A stretch of DNA of 60,498 nucleotides from a bacterium (lineage in GTDB: Bacteria > Cyanobacteriota > Vampirovibrionia > Gastranaerophilales > Gastranaerophilaceae), in the NCBI GenBank assembly GCA_017941035.1, contig JAGAXG010000011.1:1-60498 (forward strand), read 5' to 3'. Below, piece after piece: positions 1-8,051 of the stretch (the first letter of the stretch is position 1; each line of letters opens with the position of its first letter). The position numbers and the translations under genes are program-made. Below the pieces are notes generated by a model. The model saw only the letters and a list, made by a program, of their open reading frames with translations. It did not search any database and was not told the DNA's origin.

Positions 1-2
1 CA

Positions 3-1177
3 ATGCTAAAACGCAGTCGCAGAGCTAATTTCGGGGGGGGGGGCTTTTAGCTAATCTCCTTGACAAAAAGAAGAATGCTTTTACCTTAGCTGAAACATTA
101 ATCGCGTTAGGCGTAATCGGAATCATCGCAGCGTTGACGATACCATCTTTGCTAACGACAATCCGCGATAAAGTAACGGAAAACCAAAAAGCGGTATTTG
201 AGCGAAAATTAGGAAAAGGAACAGATTTATTAAATATAGATAACGGAATCGGACCTTATTATAATGATACGGAATCATTTGTAAAGAGATTATCTGAACA
301 TTTGAAGATAGTCACAATTTGCGGAAAAGATAATTTAAAAGATTGCTTACCATATGAAACAATCCAGCAAGATGGAGCAGAGCCATTTAAGGTAAAAGAT
401 TTAGAAACGGCAGCATTTACCGGGATAGATAAAACAAAATACTTGGATGCAGCGGGATTTGTATTAGCAGACGGAACACCAATGATCTTAACATACATGA
501 ATAAGGATAATTGTCCAATAAGTGATCCTGATGCAGTGGAGTATAAAGGACAAAAAAAAGAAGCTCGTTCAACAAATACCAGATGTATCGCGGGATTTTA
601 TGATTTGAACGGTACCAAAGGTCCTAATAAATTCAATAAAGACATAGTACCATTTGGCGTAACCGGCTTAGCCGAAGTTGGTATAAAACTCGGAGATTCA
701 GGTATAACTTTATTAAGTGAACCACATGTACCTACAACAGTATTAAAGACCGGCGATATATGTACAAATAATAATGGAACTTATAAAATAAAATCTGACT
801 ACAAGACAAAATATAATATAGAGAATTGTTGTACAGTTAGTGATTGTATCAGCAAAGGAGATTATTGGGCGAGTGCGATGGTCGAATGTAAAGATATGGG
901 CGGGCACTTAGCAACAGAAAAAGACCTTGCAAAAATCGCAACCTACTTATATGATGCCCCAAGCCAAATAGGAGATACAGCCAGATATGATGGCACTTTA
1001 AACACCTCCAAACTAGGCACAACTTTTGCCGGTTTAGGCTCGTCCTGGGACATCTTGTGGTCTAGTTCAGAGAGCAGTGCAAGCATCGCATACTACCGCT
1101 ACTTCTACAGTTCGTTCACGGGCAGGTACAACGACTACCGCTTCATCTCGAGCTACAGGGCGGTTTGCGTGAAGTGA
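3..1177 (+). CDS. Prepilin-like surface protein, G11 tract in leader, frame OFF; C-terminal DGR-like variable region
   Basis: The pilin frame contains a prepilin peptidase site and hydrophobic helix (KKNA^FTLAETLIALGVIG, Glu at +5; bases 65-130), so the protein should be processed and assembled by, or anchored like, type IV pseudopilins. The only ATG before this motif (base 3) is in another frame: it reads MLKRSRRANFGGGGF and stops at 48-50, just after an 11-G run (33-43). Nine or twelve Gs would join ATG and pilin frames; no ATG, GTG or TTG occurs in the pilin frame between the G tract and the cleavage site. The middle is Cys-containing and pilin-like. The last third (about 858-1177) resembles C-type-lectin/FGE-fold domains (G-G-H-L-A-T-E, W-S-S-S-E, Y-R-A-V-C-V), with a GC-rich tail. 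An in-frame body of about 370 residues looks intact. Upstream promoter and RBS lie outside the window. Confidence 0.75.
33..43 (+). repeat. Poly-G tract (G11) in prepilin leader
   Basis: Eleven consecutive Gs in an AT-rich genome, between the start codon and the pilin body. Slipped-strand change to 9 or 12 Gs would restore a continuous reading frame. The equivalent tract at 50089-50100 is interrupted by an A. Confidence 0.85.
1063..1174 (+). other. Candidate DGR variable region (VR)
   Basis: The final codons are dominated by NNC and AGY/TAC/TTC/ATC/GAC types (for example TAC TAC CGC TAC TTC TAC), the pattern left when AAC/AAT codons of a template repeat are mutagenised at adenines. Bases 1083-1174 contain 50 G or C of 92, against roughly one third in the neighbouring coding DNA. 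The segment ends with the conserved Y-R-A-V-C motif at the protein C terminus, where VRs of C-type-lectin-fold DGR targets sit. No reverse transcriptase or template repeat was found in this window. Confidence 0.6.
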
Positions 1178-1194
1178 TTAATCATTTTAACTCG

Positions 1195-1226
1195 AAAGTC
1201 GGAATTTATTCCGACTTTTGTTTTTT
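1195..1226 (+). terminator. Rho-independent terminator after prepilin gene
   Basis: Ten-base stem (AAAGTCGGAA / TTCCGACTTT) with a 4-nt loop, followed by a T-rich run. Confidence 0.85.
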
Positions 1227-1227
1227 G

Positions 1228-1243
1228 TGTTACAATTGTTTTT
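1228..1243 (+). promoter_or_regulatory. Extended -10 of leaderless era promoter
   Basis: TGT-TACAAT ends 7 nt before the era ATG and there is no Shine-Dalgarno, so the transcript probably starts at or next to the start codon. Confidence 0.55.
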
Positions 1244-2137
1244 ATGAAAAGCGGATTTGTAGCAATAATTGGCCGTCCAAATGTCGGTAAATCAACACTT
1301 CTTAATCAAGTATTAGGACAAAAAATAGTTATTGCAACTGATAAAGCACAGACTACTCGCAAACGTATAAAAGGTATTTATACCACTTCAGAAGGTCAAA
1401 TTGTTTTTGTTGATACTCCGGGGGTGCATAAACCTTTAAATAAACTGGGGGAATTTTTGTTAGATGAGGCAAAAATTGCTGTACCTGATGCTGACTTAAT
1501 TCTTTTTCTTGTTGATGGCTCTGAACCTGCAGGAAAAGGTGATAAATGGATTGCTAAAAATCTTTTGCAGACGGATATTCCAATTATTATAGTTATGAAC
1601 AAAGTTGACAAAATAAAAAAACCTGAAAAAGTAGAAGCAAATCTTTTAACTTATAAAACTCTTTTTGAAAAAAATATTCCTGTTGTAAGAATTTCTGCAA
1701 AGACAGGAAGAAATACAGATACACTTTTAAAAAATATTTTTCACAAGCTCCCTCAAGGTGATATTTTATACCCCGAAGATGTTGTAACAGAAGAAACAAT
1801 GCGCGATGTAACTGAAGAAATTATTCGCGAAAAAATTCTTCTCAATACTTCTGATGAAATCCCACATTCTGTTGCAGTTAAAGTGGATAATTATTTTGAA
1901 CAGGAAAATATTGATAAAATTTATGCAACAATTTATTGCGAACAAAAAAGTCAAAAAGGAATTCTCATTGGTAAAGGTGGAAGTCTTTTGAAAAAAATCG
2001 GAACAGAAGCCAGAATTGAACTTGAAAAAATTGCGGATAAAAAAGTTTTTTTAAAGCTCGAAATAAAAGTTGAAAAAGACTGGCGCAAAAAAGACGCCAG
2101 TCTGAAAAATTTTGGTTATCAAGAAGAACAAAACTAA
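1244..2137 (+). CDS. era: GTPase Era
   Basis: Era binds GTP and the 3' end of 16S rRNA and acts in 30S subunit maturation. Visible motifs: G1 GRPNVGKST (residues 10-18), G3 DTPG (57-60), G4 NKVD (119-122), and a C-terminal KH domain with the GxxG loop GKGG (about 243-246). At 297 residues it has the usual family length. The ATG sits 7 nt after an extended -10 box with no RBS, suggesting a leaderless message. It converges with the next gene, overlapping it by 4 bases. Sure of identity. Confidence 0.97.
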   Translation: MKSGFVAIIGRPNVGKSTLLNQVLGQKIVIATDKAQTTRKRIKGIYTTSEGQIVFVDTPGVHKPLNKLGEFLLDEAKIAVPDADLILFLVDGSEPAGKGDKWIAKNLLQTDIPIIIVMNKVDKIKKPEKVEANLLTYKTLFEKNIPVVRISAKTGRNTDTLLKNIFHKLPQGDILYPEDVVTEETMRDVTEEIIREKILLNTSDEIPHSVAVKVDNYFEQENIDKIYATIYCEQKSQKGILIGKGGSLLKKIGTEARIELEKIADKKVFLKLEIKVEKDWRKKDASLKNFGYQEEQN

Positions 2138-2640
2138 ATATTCAATGTTCTTAAATCATTTGCTGTTCGAAATTTGCTTATTTCTCTCAAATATTGATCC
2201 AAAGCTTTATATCCATTATAAATTTCATTAGATATCAATGCATATCTGCTTGCTTCAAGATATTTCAATTCTTTTACTCTTATTTCAAGAATCGAATCAG
2301 AATCATTTTGCAATTCTTCATCACCTACAAAAGCCCATTTTTGAAGTAGTGCAAGTTCATGATACATTTCATTCATTGTCATAGATTCAAGCGTTTTGAA
2401 TTCATATTTATCAAGCAAAGCTTTCTCAACATTTGAAATTTTACTTTGACAAACTTGAAATTTAAAAACTTTTTTTATGACCATATAATTATCAGCTATT
2501 TGTTTATGTGATGCAGGAACTTCATTTTTTGCAATAAGCGCTGAAAAAGATCTAGATGTGAAAGAATCAGTTTCATATGAAAAAGCGCTCTTTGAAGTTA
2601 AATCAAAATCTGTTTTATTTTCCAAGATATGTTCTAACAT
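2134..2640 (-). CDS. Hypothetical protein
   Basis: A 168-residue protein, no family recognised. The start was placed at 2640 because GGAGGG lies just upstream (sequence GGAGGGAAT-ATG); the longer open frame to 2757 has no RBS and its extra residues are a low-complexity stretch. It is soluble in character, rich in Glu, Lys and Leu, with a predicted helical second half (residues 85-168). It begins MLEHILENKTDFDL. Its stop overlaps the end of era on the other strand by 4 bases. Probably a lineage-specific cytoplasmic protein; function unknown. Confidence 0.65.
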   Translation of the reverse strand: MLEHILENKTDFDLTSKSAFSYETDSFTSRSFSALIAKNEVPASHKQIADNYMVIKKVFKFQVCQSKISNVEKALLDKYEFKTLESMTMNEMYHELALLQKWAFVGDEELQNDSDSILEIRVKELKYLEASRYALISNEIYNGYKALDQYLREISKFRTANDLRTLNI

Positions 2641-2838
2641 ATTCCCTCCGACTTGATAGTAAAATAATAAAAACTTTTTGTCATGATGTTTTGTCAAATT
2701 TTTTACAAAACTTGACTTTTGATAAAAAAAACTTAAATAAAACATGATAAAAATCATACGAAAGTATGAGTCATTTTATCAAGTAGTATGGTACAAATAA
2801 AGTGTATAAAATCAGACTTAGAGGGCAAATTAAAAAAT

Positions 2839-4344
2839 ATGGGATTGAGTTTAAATAATATTTTGCAAAGACCTTATGTAAACCAAGATGGGCGTTCAAA
2901 TGTAAAACGCCGAGAAGATGGTGAAAAAACAGCAAATGCTCAACAACAAGAACAAAATAACCAAAATTCAAAAAGTAAAGGTCTTCAATATGTTGAAACG
3001 CAGAAGCCTGCATATAAACCTGCCTATACAATTGGTGCTGGAGCTTATAGTAATGTAAATATTAATGCACCTCAAAATAAAAATATTCAAAACCCTCAAA
3101 CAATTAATCCGGCTAATTTAAACAATGAAATTAATATTGCTCAGATTTTGAAAGATTTTAAAAATACTGCTATTGCTATAGGTACACCTGAAGAACTTTC
3201 AGAAGAAGTTAACGGTTACATTTCATTGATAGAAAAACAAGTTACAAAGGATAATCCAAATGTAAAACTTGTAAAATCAAATTTAAAAAATGCAGCTGCA
3301 ATTTTAGACAGTCACATTTCGGAAACTTTGAATAAAAACTCAAAAGTTGTAGAGAATTGGGTTGATACATTATTTTTACAATCTATAAACTTTAAATACA
3401 ATGAAGATGATATCAATGAAAGATTTTTGGTAAAATTTCCGGATGGTTCAACAAGCCAAACAAAACGTCAAGAAGAACTTGAAGCAACATCTCAAGTTGA
3501 ACCAAAACCTGATATAGATGAAAATAATGTAATACCAATTTCGGTAGCAGGTGGAAATGATGTTAAAATTCCTCAGGATAAGGAATTAAAATCTTTATTT
3601 ATTAAAGCAAAAAAATATGCTTATGCACAAAATCCTGAAAAAGCAATTAAAGCTTTTGAAAAAGCTCTTTCTCGCGCTAATGAAATTGATGATACTGAAA
3701 CTTCAGGTAAAATATACTATGAAGTTGGAAAGATTTATGATGATCATGATTATTTAGCTCAAGCGTTAAAAAGTTATAATCAATCCTTAAAACTTTCTAA
3801 AGATGAAAATGTACGTGCAAAAGCTCATTATTCAATGGCACAGATTTATAATGATTTAAATCAAATTACTCCTGCATTAGATCATTATGTCAGTACAATT
3901 TCTCATGCCGGTGAAGCAGAAAATATTCCTGCACAATCTGCATCTTTAACTAAAATGGGTAACATTTATACTGATATGTATGAAAAAGAAGCTTTTGATT
4001 ATTATGATGTTGCACAAGACTTAGCTAAAGAAACAGATAATTATAATTTGCAAGGTTTTGTTTCTTCAAATACAGGCAAAGCTTATATGAAATTCGATGA
4101 ACCTGAAAAGGCTTTAAAATCCTATTCTAAAGCTGTTCAAAATTATACAAATGCCAAATCTCCGGTAAAAACTGCTCAAAATTATCTTGCTGCAGCTGAT
4201 ATTATGGTTGAATTTAATAATATTGATAAAGCCTATAAATTATTGAAAAAAGCACAAAAACAGGCTCAACAAACCGATAATATAAATTTAATGAATGAAA
4301 TAAATATAAAACTTAGTCAATTAAAGGAGTTAGATGTTGAATAA
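2839..4344 (+). CDS. TPR-repeat protein
   Basis: About 501 residues. The N-terminal 230 residues are Asn/Gln-rich and low in complexity; the C-terminal half carries at least five tetratricopeptide-like helical repeats (for example 'AKKYAYAQNPEKAIKAFEKA', 'GKIYYEVGKIYDDHDYLAQA', 'GKAYMKFDEPEKALKSYSKA'). TPR arrays are protein-binding scaffolds; no partner is known. The start at 2839 (MGLSLNNIL) is preferred over the ATG at 2788 because a TATAAA -10-like box lies between the two and GAGGG precedes 2839, although that spacing is long; the 2788 start remains possible. No signal peptide is seen. It is followed, with a short overlap, by a 49-codon ORF. Confidence 0.85.
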   Translation: MGLSLNNILQRPYVNQDGRSNVKRREDGEKTANAQQQEQNNQNSKSKGLQYVETQKPAYKPAYTIGAGAYSNVNINAPQNKNIQNPQTINPANLNNEINIAQILKDFKNTAIAIGTPEELSEEVNGYISLIEKQVTKDNPNVKLVKSNLKNAAAILDSHISETLNKNSKVVENWVDTLFLQSINFKYNEDDINERFLVKFPDGSTSQTKRQEELEATSQVEPKPDIDENNVIPISVAGGNDVKIPQDKELKSLFIKAKKYAYAQNPEKAIKAFEKALSRANEIDDTETSGKIYYEVGKIYDDHDYLAQALKSYNQSLKLSKDENVRAKAHYSMAQIYNDLNQITPALDHYVSTISHAGEAENIPAQSASLTKMGNIYTDMYEKEAFDYYDVAQDLAKETDNYNLQGFVSSNTGKAYMKFDEPEKALKSYSKAVQNYTNAKSPVKTAQNYLAAADIMVEFNNIDKAYKLLKKAQKQAQQTDNINLMNEINIKLSQLKELDVE

Positions 4345-4483
4345 TTTTTGGATAAGTATGCCTGAAGATTTAAATGTCTTTATTTTACCTCAAGTTTGGG
4401 AAGAAATAACTTTGGGCAATTTTATGACAAATATTTTTTCATTTTTAACTTTTAATAGTCAAAAAGCCGGATATAGATTATAG
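4334..4483 (+). CDS. Small 49-aa protein, translationally coupled to the TPR gene
   Basis: The ATG lies 11 nt before the end of the TPR gene and is preceded by AAAGGAG at good spacing. The product starts MLNNFWISMPEDLNVF and has a mixed hydrophobic/acidic composition with two Trp; it may be amphipathic. No family is recognised. The strong RBS and the overlap with the upstream stop support real expression. It is too short for standard gene calling. It could be a co-expressed partner of the TPR protein. Confidence 0.5.
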   Translation: MLNNFWISMPEDLNVFILPQVWEEITLGNFMTNIFSFLTFNSQKAGYRL

Positions 4484-4487
4484 TAAA

Positions 4488-5723
4488 TTAACTTTTTTTC
4501 AGAAATTCACTAATTGTGAAATTTGAAAATGTTTGAGTTTTTTCATTTTCTTTTTTTATGTTATATCTTAAAAATTTATTTAATAATTTTGGTAGTCCAA
4601 AACCAATTAAAATTGTGTTAGTTAGTAAAGAAAACCAATATATTCCGGCTCCGATATTTTTTGTTTTTTTAAGAACTGCAGGGTCTAAATCCTTTACCTC
4701 ATCAAGCATTCGGAAATTTCTGAGATTATGTGTTTTTGGGTCAATAATTTTTGTTTTGAATATTTTATCTGCAATTCTTCCTGCGATATTATTAATAGCA
4801 AAATCGCCTCCAAAGAACATTGTAAATAACCCTATATCTCTTAAAGCTCTGTCTTTTCGTTCATTTTTATCGCGCGATGAAATCAACTTAGCAGGAAAAC
4901 TTGATAAAACCCAAATACTTGCATAAATTGTTTTGGTCATATTTGTTCCTGATGCGTAATCAAAATTATGAGGATTTTTTGTTATTTTTTTTAATATTGG
5001 ATTTTTACTTTTTATGCTTAAACCTTTTGTAACTGTTTTAGCAAAAAGTATACCGGGAATAATTGAAAATCCTATATTCCACAACATTTTTTTTGTTTTT
5101 GATTGAGATTTATTTTCGTCTTTTTTAAGATTAAATCCTGCGGAAAAATCTTTTCTTTTGGTTCTGTGTTCGGTAAATTCTGTTGCTATCCAAGGAATTG
5201 CAGACCACATTGCTCCTGTTGTTATAAAATCTGTCATTAATATTTTTTCATGAACAGAAAGCAAATCTTTTTTTAATTTCTCAGGATTATTATAACGTTC
5301 ATAAATTTCATTAAAAATATTTTTATCCTGTAGTTTTAGTCTTTGCGCAGTTTCTTCAAGCCCCTTTTTCAAATCTCCGTCAGGAGTCAGATATTTTTTT
5401 GGTACTTGTATAATTTTTTTCGCTTCTCCTTCAAGTGATTTTATTATTCCTTTGTTCTTTAAAAAATACTTGTTATATTGCGGTATAAGTAAAATTGGAG
5501 TTAAATACGAAGCTATAAAATAAATACCTCCCATTAAAGCGCGTTCTTGGGCTTCGTATTTGTTATTTGACATGACACATTGAGGAGCAGTGCTTCCGCC
5601 CAATGTCGTAATCCCTCGGTTTATAAGGGTATGATCTTGGACATAAGCCGTTGCATTATATATATTAAATCCTTTAAAGGGTAATGTATAAGAGACTTTT
5701 TTACAATCCATAATCAACTTCAT
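4488..5723 (-). CDS. Multi-pass membrane protein of unknown family
   Basis: A 411-residue protein with several hydrophobic segments ('GGIYFIASYLTPILLIP', 'FITTGAMWSAIPWIATEF', 'NIGFSIIPGILFA', 'IYWFSLLTNTILIGFGLP') separated by Lys-rich loops. It carries the short LPFKGF motif near the N terminus shared with other unrelated proteins in this window. No catalytic motif is seen. The start is uncertain: the ATG at 5723 abuts a TATAAC box; the in-frame ATG at 5711 (MDCKKVSYTL) would leave a more normal distance. It converges with the small ORF ending at 4483. Probably a lineage-specific envelope protein. Confidence 0.75.
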   Translation of the reverse strand: MKLIMDCKKVSYTLPFKGFNIYNATAYVQDHTLINRGITTLGGSTAPQCVMSNNKYEAQERALMGGIYFIASYLTPILLIPQYNKYFLKNKGIIKSLEGEAKKIIQVPKKYLTPDGDLKKGLEETAQRLKLQDKNIFNEIYERYNNPEKLKKDLLSVHEKILMTDFITTGAMWSAIPWIATEFTEHRTKRKDFSAGFNLKKDENKSQSKTKKMLWNIGFSIIPGILFAKTVTKGLSIKSKNPILKKITKNPHNFDYASGTNMTKTIYASIWVLSSFPAKLISSRDKNERKDRALRDIGLFTMFFGGDFAINNIAGRIADKIFKTKIIDPKTHNLRNFRMLDEVKDLDPAVLKKTKNIGAGIYWFSLLTNTILIGFGLPKLLNKFLRYNIKKENEKTQTFSNFTISEFLKKS

Positions 5724-5756
5724 GTTATACAGTGATAATTTGAAGTCAATATTTTA

Positions 5757-6101
5757 TTAATTATAATAAGTAATTCCGTTTCTAACATACATTTGTCTTT
5801 GCGGAACAACGTAATTTCTATCAAATCTTGAGATAGCTCTGGGTCTTGCTATTACCGGAGATGCATAACGATTATTATAATATCTCCTGTTGTTATTGTA
5901 ATATCTGTAATGCTGAGGTACCGGATTATAATTGTTAATTCCGTTATTTATATTATTTTGGTATGTCGCGTAGGGAACCGGAGGTAAATATCCATGTTGA
6001 ACAGATACAGGATTACCTGCCATGTACTTTGTGTAAGTTGTTGCATTAGCGCTAACTGTTGTAACTAATAAAGCAAAAATAATTAATAAAAATTTCTTCA
6101 T
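5757..6101 (-). CDS. Small exported Tyr/Asn-rich protein
   Basis: A 114-residue protein with a clear signal peptide (MKKFLLIIFALLVTTVSANA) and a mature part rich in Tyr, Asn, Arg and Pro (runs such as YRYYNNNRRYYNNRY). The ATG is preceded by AGGGGA at normal spacing. The mature sequence is low in complexity and likely disordered or structural; no family recognised. The gene stands alone between pgeF and the membrane protein, all on the minus strand. Confidence 0.75.
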   Translation of the reverse strand: MKKFLLIIFALLVTTVSANATTYTKYMAGNPVSVQHGYLPPVPYATYQNNINNGINNYNPVPQHYRYYNNNRRYYNNRYASPVIARPRAISRFDRNYVVPQRQMYVRNGITYYN

Positions 6102-6190
6102 ATATGTCCCCTACTTTTCTGTATATGTATAAATATCATGATTTTCAAAAAATTGCTACATTCATAGTAAAAATTTTACTGTTTGTAACA

Positions 6191-6910
6191 TTAAATCAAT
6201 GCCAATATTGCACTATGGCGAAGTGTTGTGCCATGTTCTTTTCTGTATGAAAAGAAATATTCATTGTCACAACATGTACAATAAGGACAAATATCAATTT
6301 TTTTTATCCCGATTTGGGCTAATTGTTTTCTATTAATTTCTTTAAGGTTTAATTTCCGAACTTTCCTATCATAAAGAGTCGGTTCCTGCTTTGTTTTTGT
6401 GGGGTTAAATACAGAATAAACTTCTTCTCCGACTTCATAACAATTCTCGCAAATAGCCGGTCCGATTACTGCACAAATATCATTTATATTTGAATTAAAT
6501 TTCTGTATCAATTTCTTAACTGTTAATTCTCCGATTTTTTGTGCAGTTCCGCGCCAACCGGCATGAGATATTGCTCCGATATTTTGTTTTTTATCGTAAA
6601 AAATTAATGGAACACAGTCTGCAAAATTTAAAAAAATTGCTTGAGAATTATCAATTAAAATTAATCCGTCAGTGTCAGGATAATTTTTTACCAGAGGTTT
6701 GACTATTTGTATGTTTGCGCTATGTGTTTGTGTTGGAGAAATCAGATTATTGCCAAGATAATTTTCAATAATATTTATATTATTTTTAACTTCTAAATTA
6801 TTATTTACTCCTTTGTCGCAAATACAAATCTCACGTGTAGTAAAAAATGCGTTATCAATCAAATCAGATTTTAAAATTTTTTTTCCATTAATTTTGTCAA
6901 AATAAAACAT
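6191..6910 (-). CDS. pgeF: YfiH/PgeF-family (laccase-domain) purine nucleoside phosphorylase / peptidoglycan editing factor
   Basis: A 239-residue protein with the family signature: 'SHAGWRGTAQKIG' with the metal-binding His, 'VIGPAICENCYEVGEEV' with a conserved Cys, and a C-terminal 'CTCCDNEYFFSYRKEHGTT' segment. Family members are Cu/Zn-binding multifunctional enzymes reported as purine nucleoside phosphorylases/adenosine deaminases and, in E. coli, as an editor of peptidoglycan precursors; which activity applies here is not shown. TATAAT lies exactly 6 nt before the ATG with no RBS, so the mRNA is probably leaderless. Confidence 0.9.
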   Translation of the reverse strand: MFYFDKINGKKILKSDLIDNAFFTTREICICDKGVNNNLEVKNNINIIENYLGNNLISPTQTHSANIQIVKPLVKNYPDTDGLILIDNSQAIFLNFADCVPLIFYDKKQNIGAISHAGWRGTAQKIGELTVKKLIQKFNSNINDICAVIGPAICENCYEVGEEVYSVFNPTKTKQEPTLYDRKVRKLNLKEINRKQLAQIGIKKIDICPYCTCCDNEYFFSYRKEHGTTLRHSAILALI

Positions 6911-6922
6911 AATAAAATTATA
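6911..6922 (-). promoter_or_regulatory. -10 of leaderless pgeF promoter
   Basis: TATAAT followed by 6 nt and then the pgeF ATG (minus strand); no Shine-Dalgarno. Confidence 0.6.
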
Positions 6923-7040
6923 AAAAGTTGTTAAAAAAATGCAAATATTAGGGAATTAAATATCATCAAATTAATTATTCTTAATAATTTAGCATTTTTA
7001 AACTTATAAAATTTTTATAAATAATACACGAGGGGAAATA

Positions 7041-7424
7041 ATGGATTATACTTTATTTATTAAAAACAAATTTTTGAATCAATCAGTTAATAACTTTGCG
7101 CAAAGTTTTGACAAGGTTGATTATAACGGGTTTGAAAAAATGGTTTCAAAAAATACTGTTCTCGGAATGGGAAAAGTCGCAGTTAAAGTTTGCAGGAATA
7201 GCGTCAAATCTGTATTTGATTCAGTTGACGGTATTCCTGTCCACTTAAAAAATGAAACAAATTCTGTCGTGAGAAAAGATGGTTACGTTGATAGAGATGA
7301 AATGTATCAGCTTATCAAAGACAGTTATGAAACGGTTTATGGGAAAAAAATTTCCAAAGACGAATTATCAAAAATGTCTGTTCGCGAAGCGATTGATTTA
7401 GTGATGAAAAGCTATAATAAATAA
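7041..7424 (+). CDS. Hypothetical protein
   Basis: A 127-residue soluble protein, no family recognised. The RBS GAGGGG is 5 nt before the ATG. The second half is an acidic helical region (VDRDEMYQLIKDSYETVYGK) that superficially resembles an EF-hand-like loop but lacks a full calcium-binding pattern. It converges with the next gene 15 bp downstream. Likely lineage-specific. Confidence 0.65.
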   Translation: MDYTLFIKNKFLNQSVNNFAQSFDKVDYNGFEKMVSKNTVLGMGKVAVKVCRNSVKSVFDSVDGIPVHLKNETNSVVRKDGYVDRDEMYQLIKDSYETVYGKKISKDELSKMSVREAIDLVMKSYNK

Positions 7425-7439
7425 CATATTATAGTAAAT

Positions 7440-7856
7440 TTATTTTTTTATCTGAATAATATCTTTTCCTATAGCATCAATTGCTACTTTGGAACCGTCT
7501 TTTTTGAAAAGAATTATCTCAGGGCAATCATCATCGTTTATATCTTTTACTATCAATGTATCTTTATCAATTGTTTTATCTTTCATAATGTTATTTATTT
7601 CTTTGTCAAAATTTTGACTATCTGCTAATTTATTTGTTAATTTATGTGCATCAGGAATGATGAATGCTACAAGAGGTAATGCCAATCCCAGATACAAACC
7701 ATGAAACATGCCATTAATTTTTCCGTATTGTTTAGCTTCATTATAGCGATCTTTGTCATAATTTGTTTGGTTTTTGTAACGTGATTTGAACGCTGTGATG
7801 TTATTAATTTTATTATTAAAAGTTTGACTATACAAGGGTTTTGGCGATATCGTCAA
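7440..7856 (-). CDS. Hypothetical protein with one membrane segment and N-terminal FK motif
   Basis: A 138-residue protein: N-terminal Asn-rich segment with ITAFKSRY (the recurrent F-K-G/S motif), a hydrophobic stretch 'GLYLGLALPLVAFIIP' (about residues 53-68), and an acidic C-terminal domain with a beta-hairpin look (LIVKDINDDDCPEIILFKKDGSKVAI in two parts, like FG-GAP/VCBS-type repeats but short). The start is TTG at 7856 inside a perfect hairpin and has no convincing RBS; the true start may lie within the first 20 residues. Function unknown. Confidence 0.55.
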   Translation of the reverse strand: MTISPKPLYSQTFNNKINNITAFKSRYKNQTNYDKDRYNEAKQYGKINGMFHGLYLGLALPLVAFIIPDAHKLTNKLADSQNFDKEINNIMKDKTIDKDTLIVKDINDDDCPEIILFKKDGSKVAIDAIGKDIIQIKK

Positions 7857-7863
7857 AACCCTT
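7834..7863. other. Long perfect inverted repeat
   Basis: AAGGGTTTTG and CAAAACCCTT flank GCGATATCGT, which is itself nearly palindromic, so the whole 30 bp can fold as one hairpin. It overlaps the apparent TTG start of the minus-strand gene. It may be an operator or a terminator for either strand; no long T run follows. Confidence 0.5.
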
Positions 7864-7997
7864 TATTTATAAAATGTTTGGCTAAATCTTGAAGCAGGGC
7901 TTGACAGTAAAATCCAGTAATAATCTAGCTTTCAGCGTTTGTATATATTTATTGTAAATTTTTGTAACGATTTATCAGAAAATTTCCCCAAAAAGTG

Positions 7998-8041
7998 CTT
8001 TTATCATGTTGACTACGAATATTGACGTACTATGATAAAAG
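7998..8041 (+). promoter_or_regulatory. rpoB promoter framed by a perfect 10-bp inverted repeat
   Basis: TTGACT (8009-8014), 16-bp spacer, TATGAT (8031-8036) match a sigma-70 promoter about 190 bp before rpoB. The promoter core is bracketed by CTTTTATCAT (7998-8007) and its exact complement ATGATAAAAG (8032-8041), which overlaps the -10; this could be an operator or a hairpin in DNA/RNA. Confidence 0.55.
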
Positions 8042-8051
8042 AACATGCAAT

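Noticed and set aside
2641-2757. Longer N terminus for the 2134 gene
   Set aside because: No RBS, low-complexity Phe/Lys-rich sequence; the RBS-led ATG at 2640 is better.
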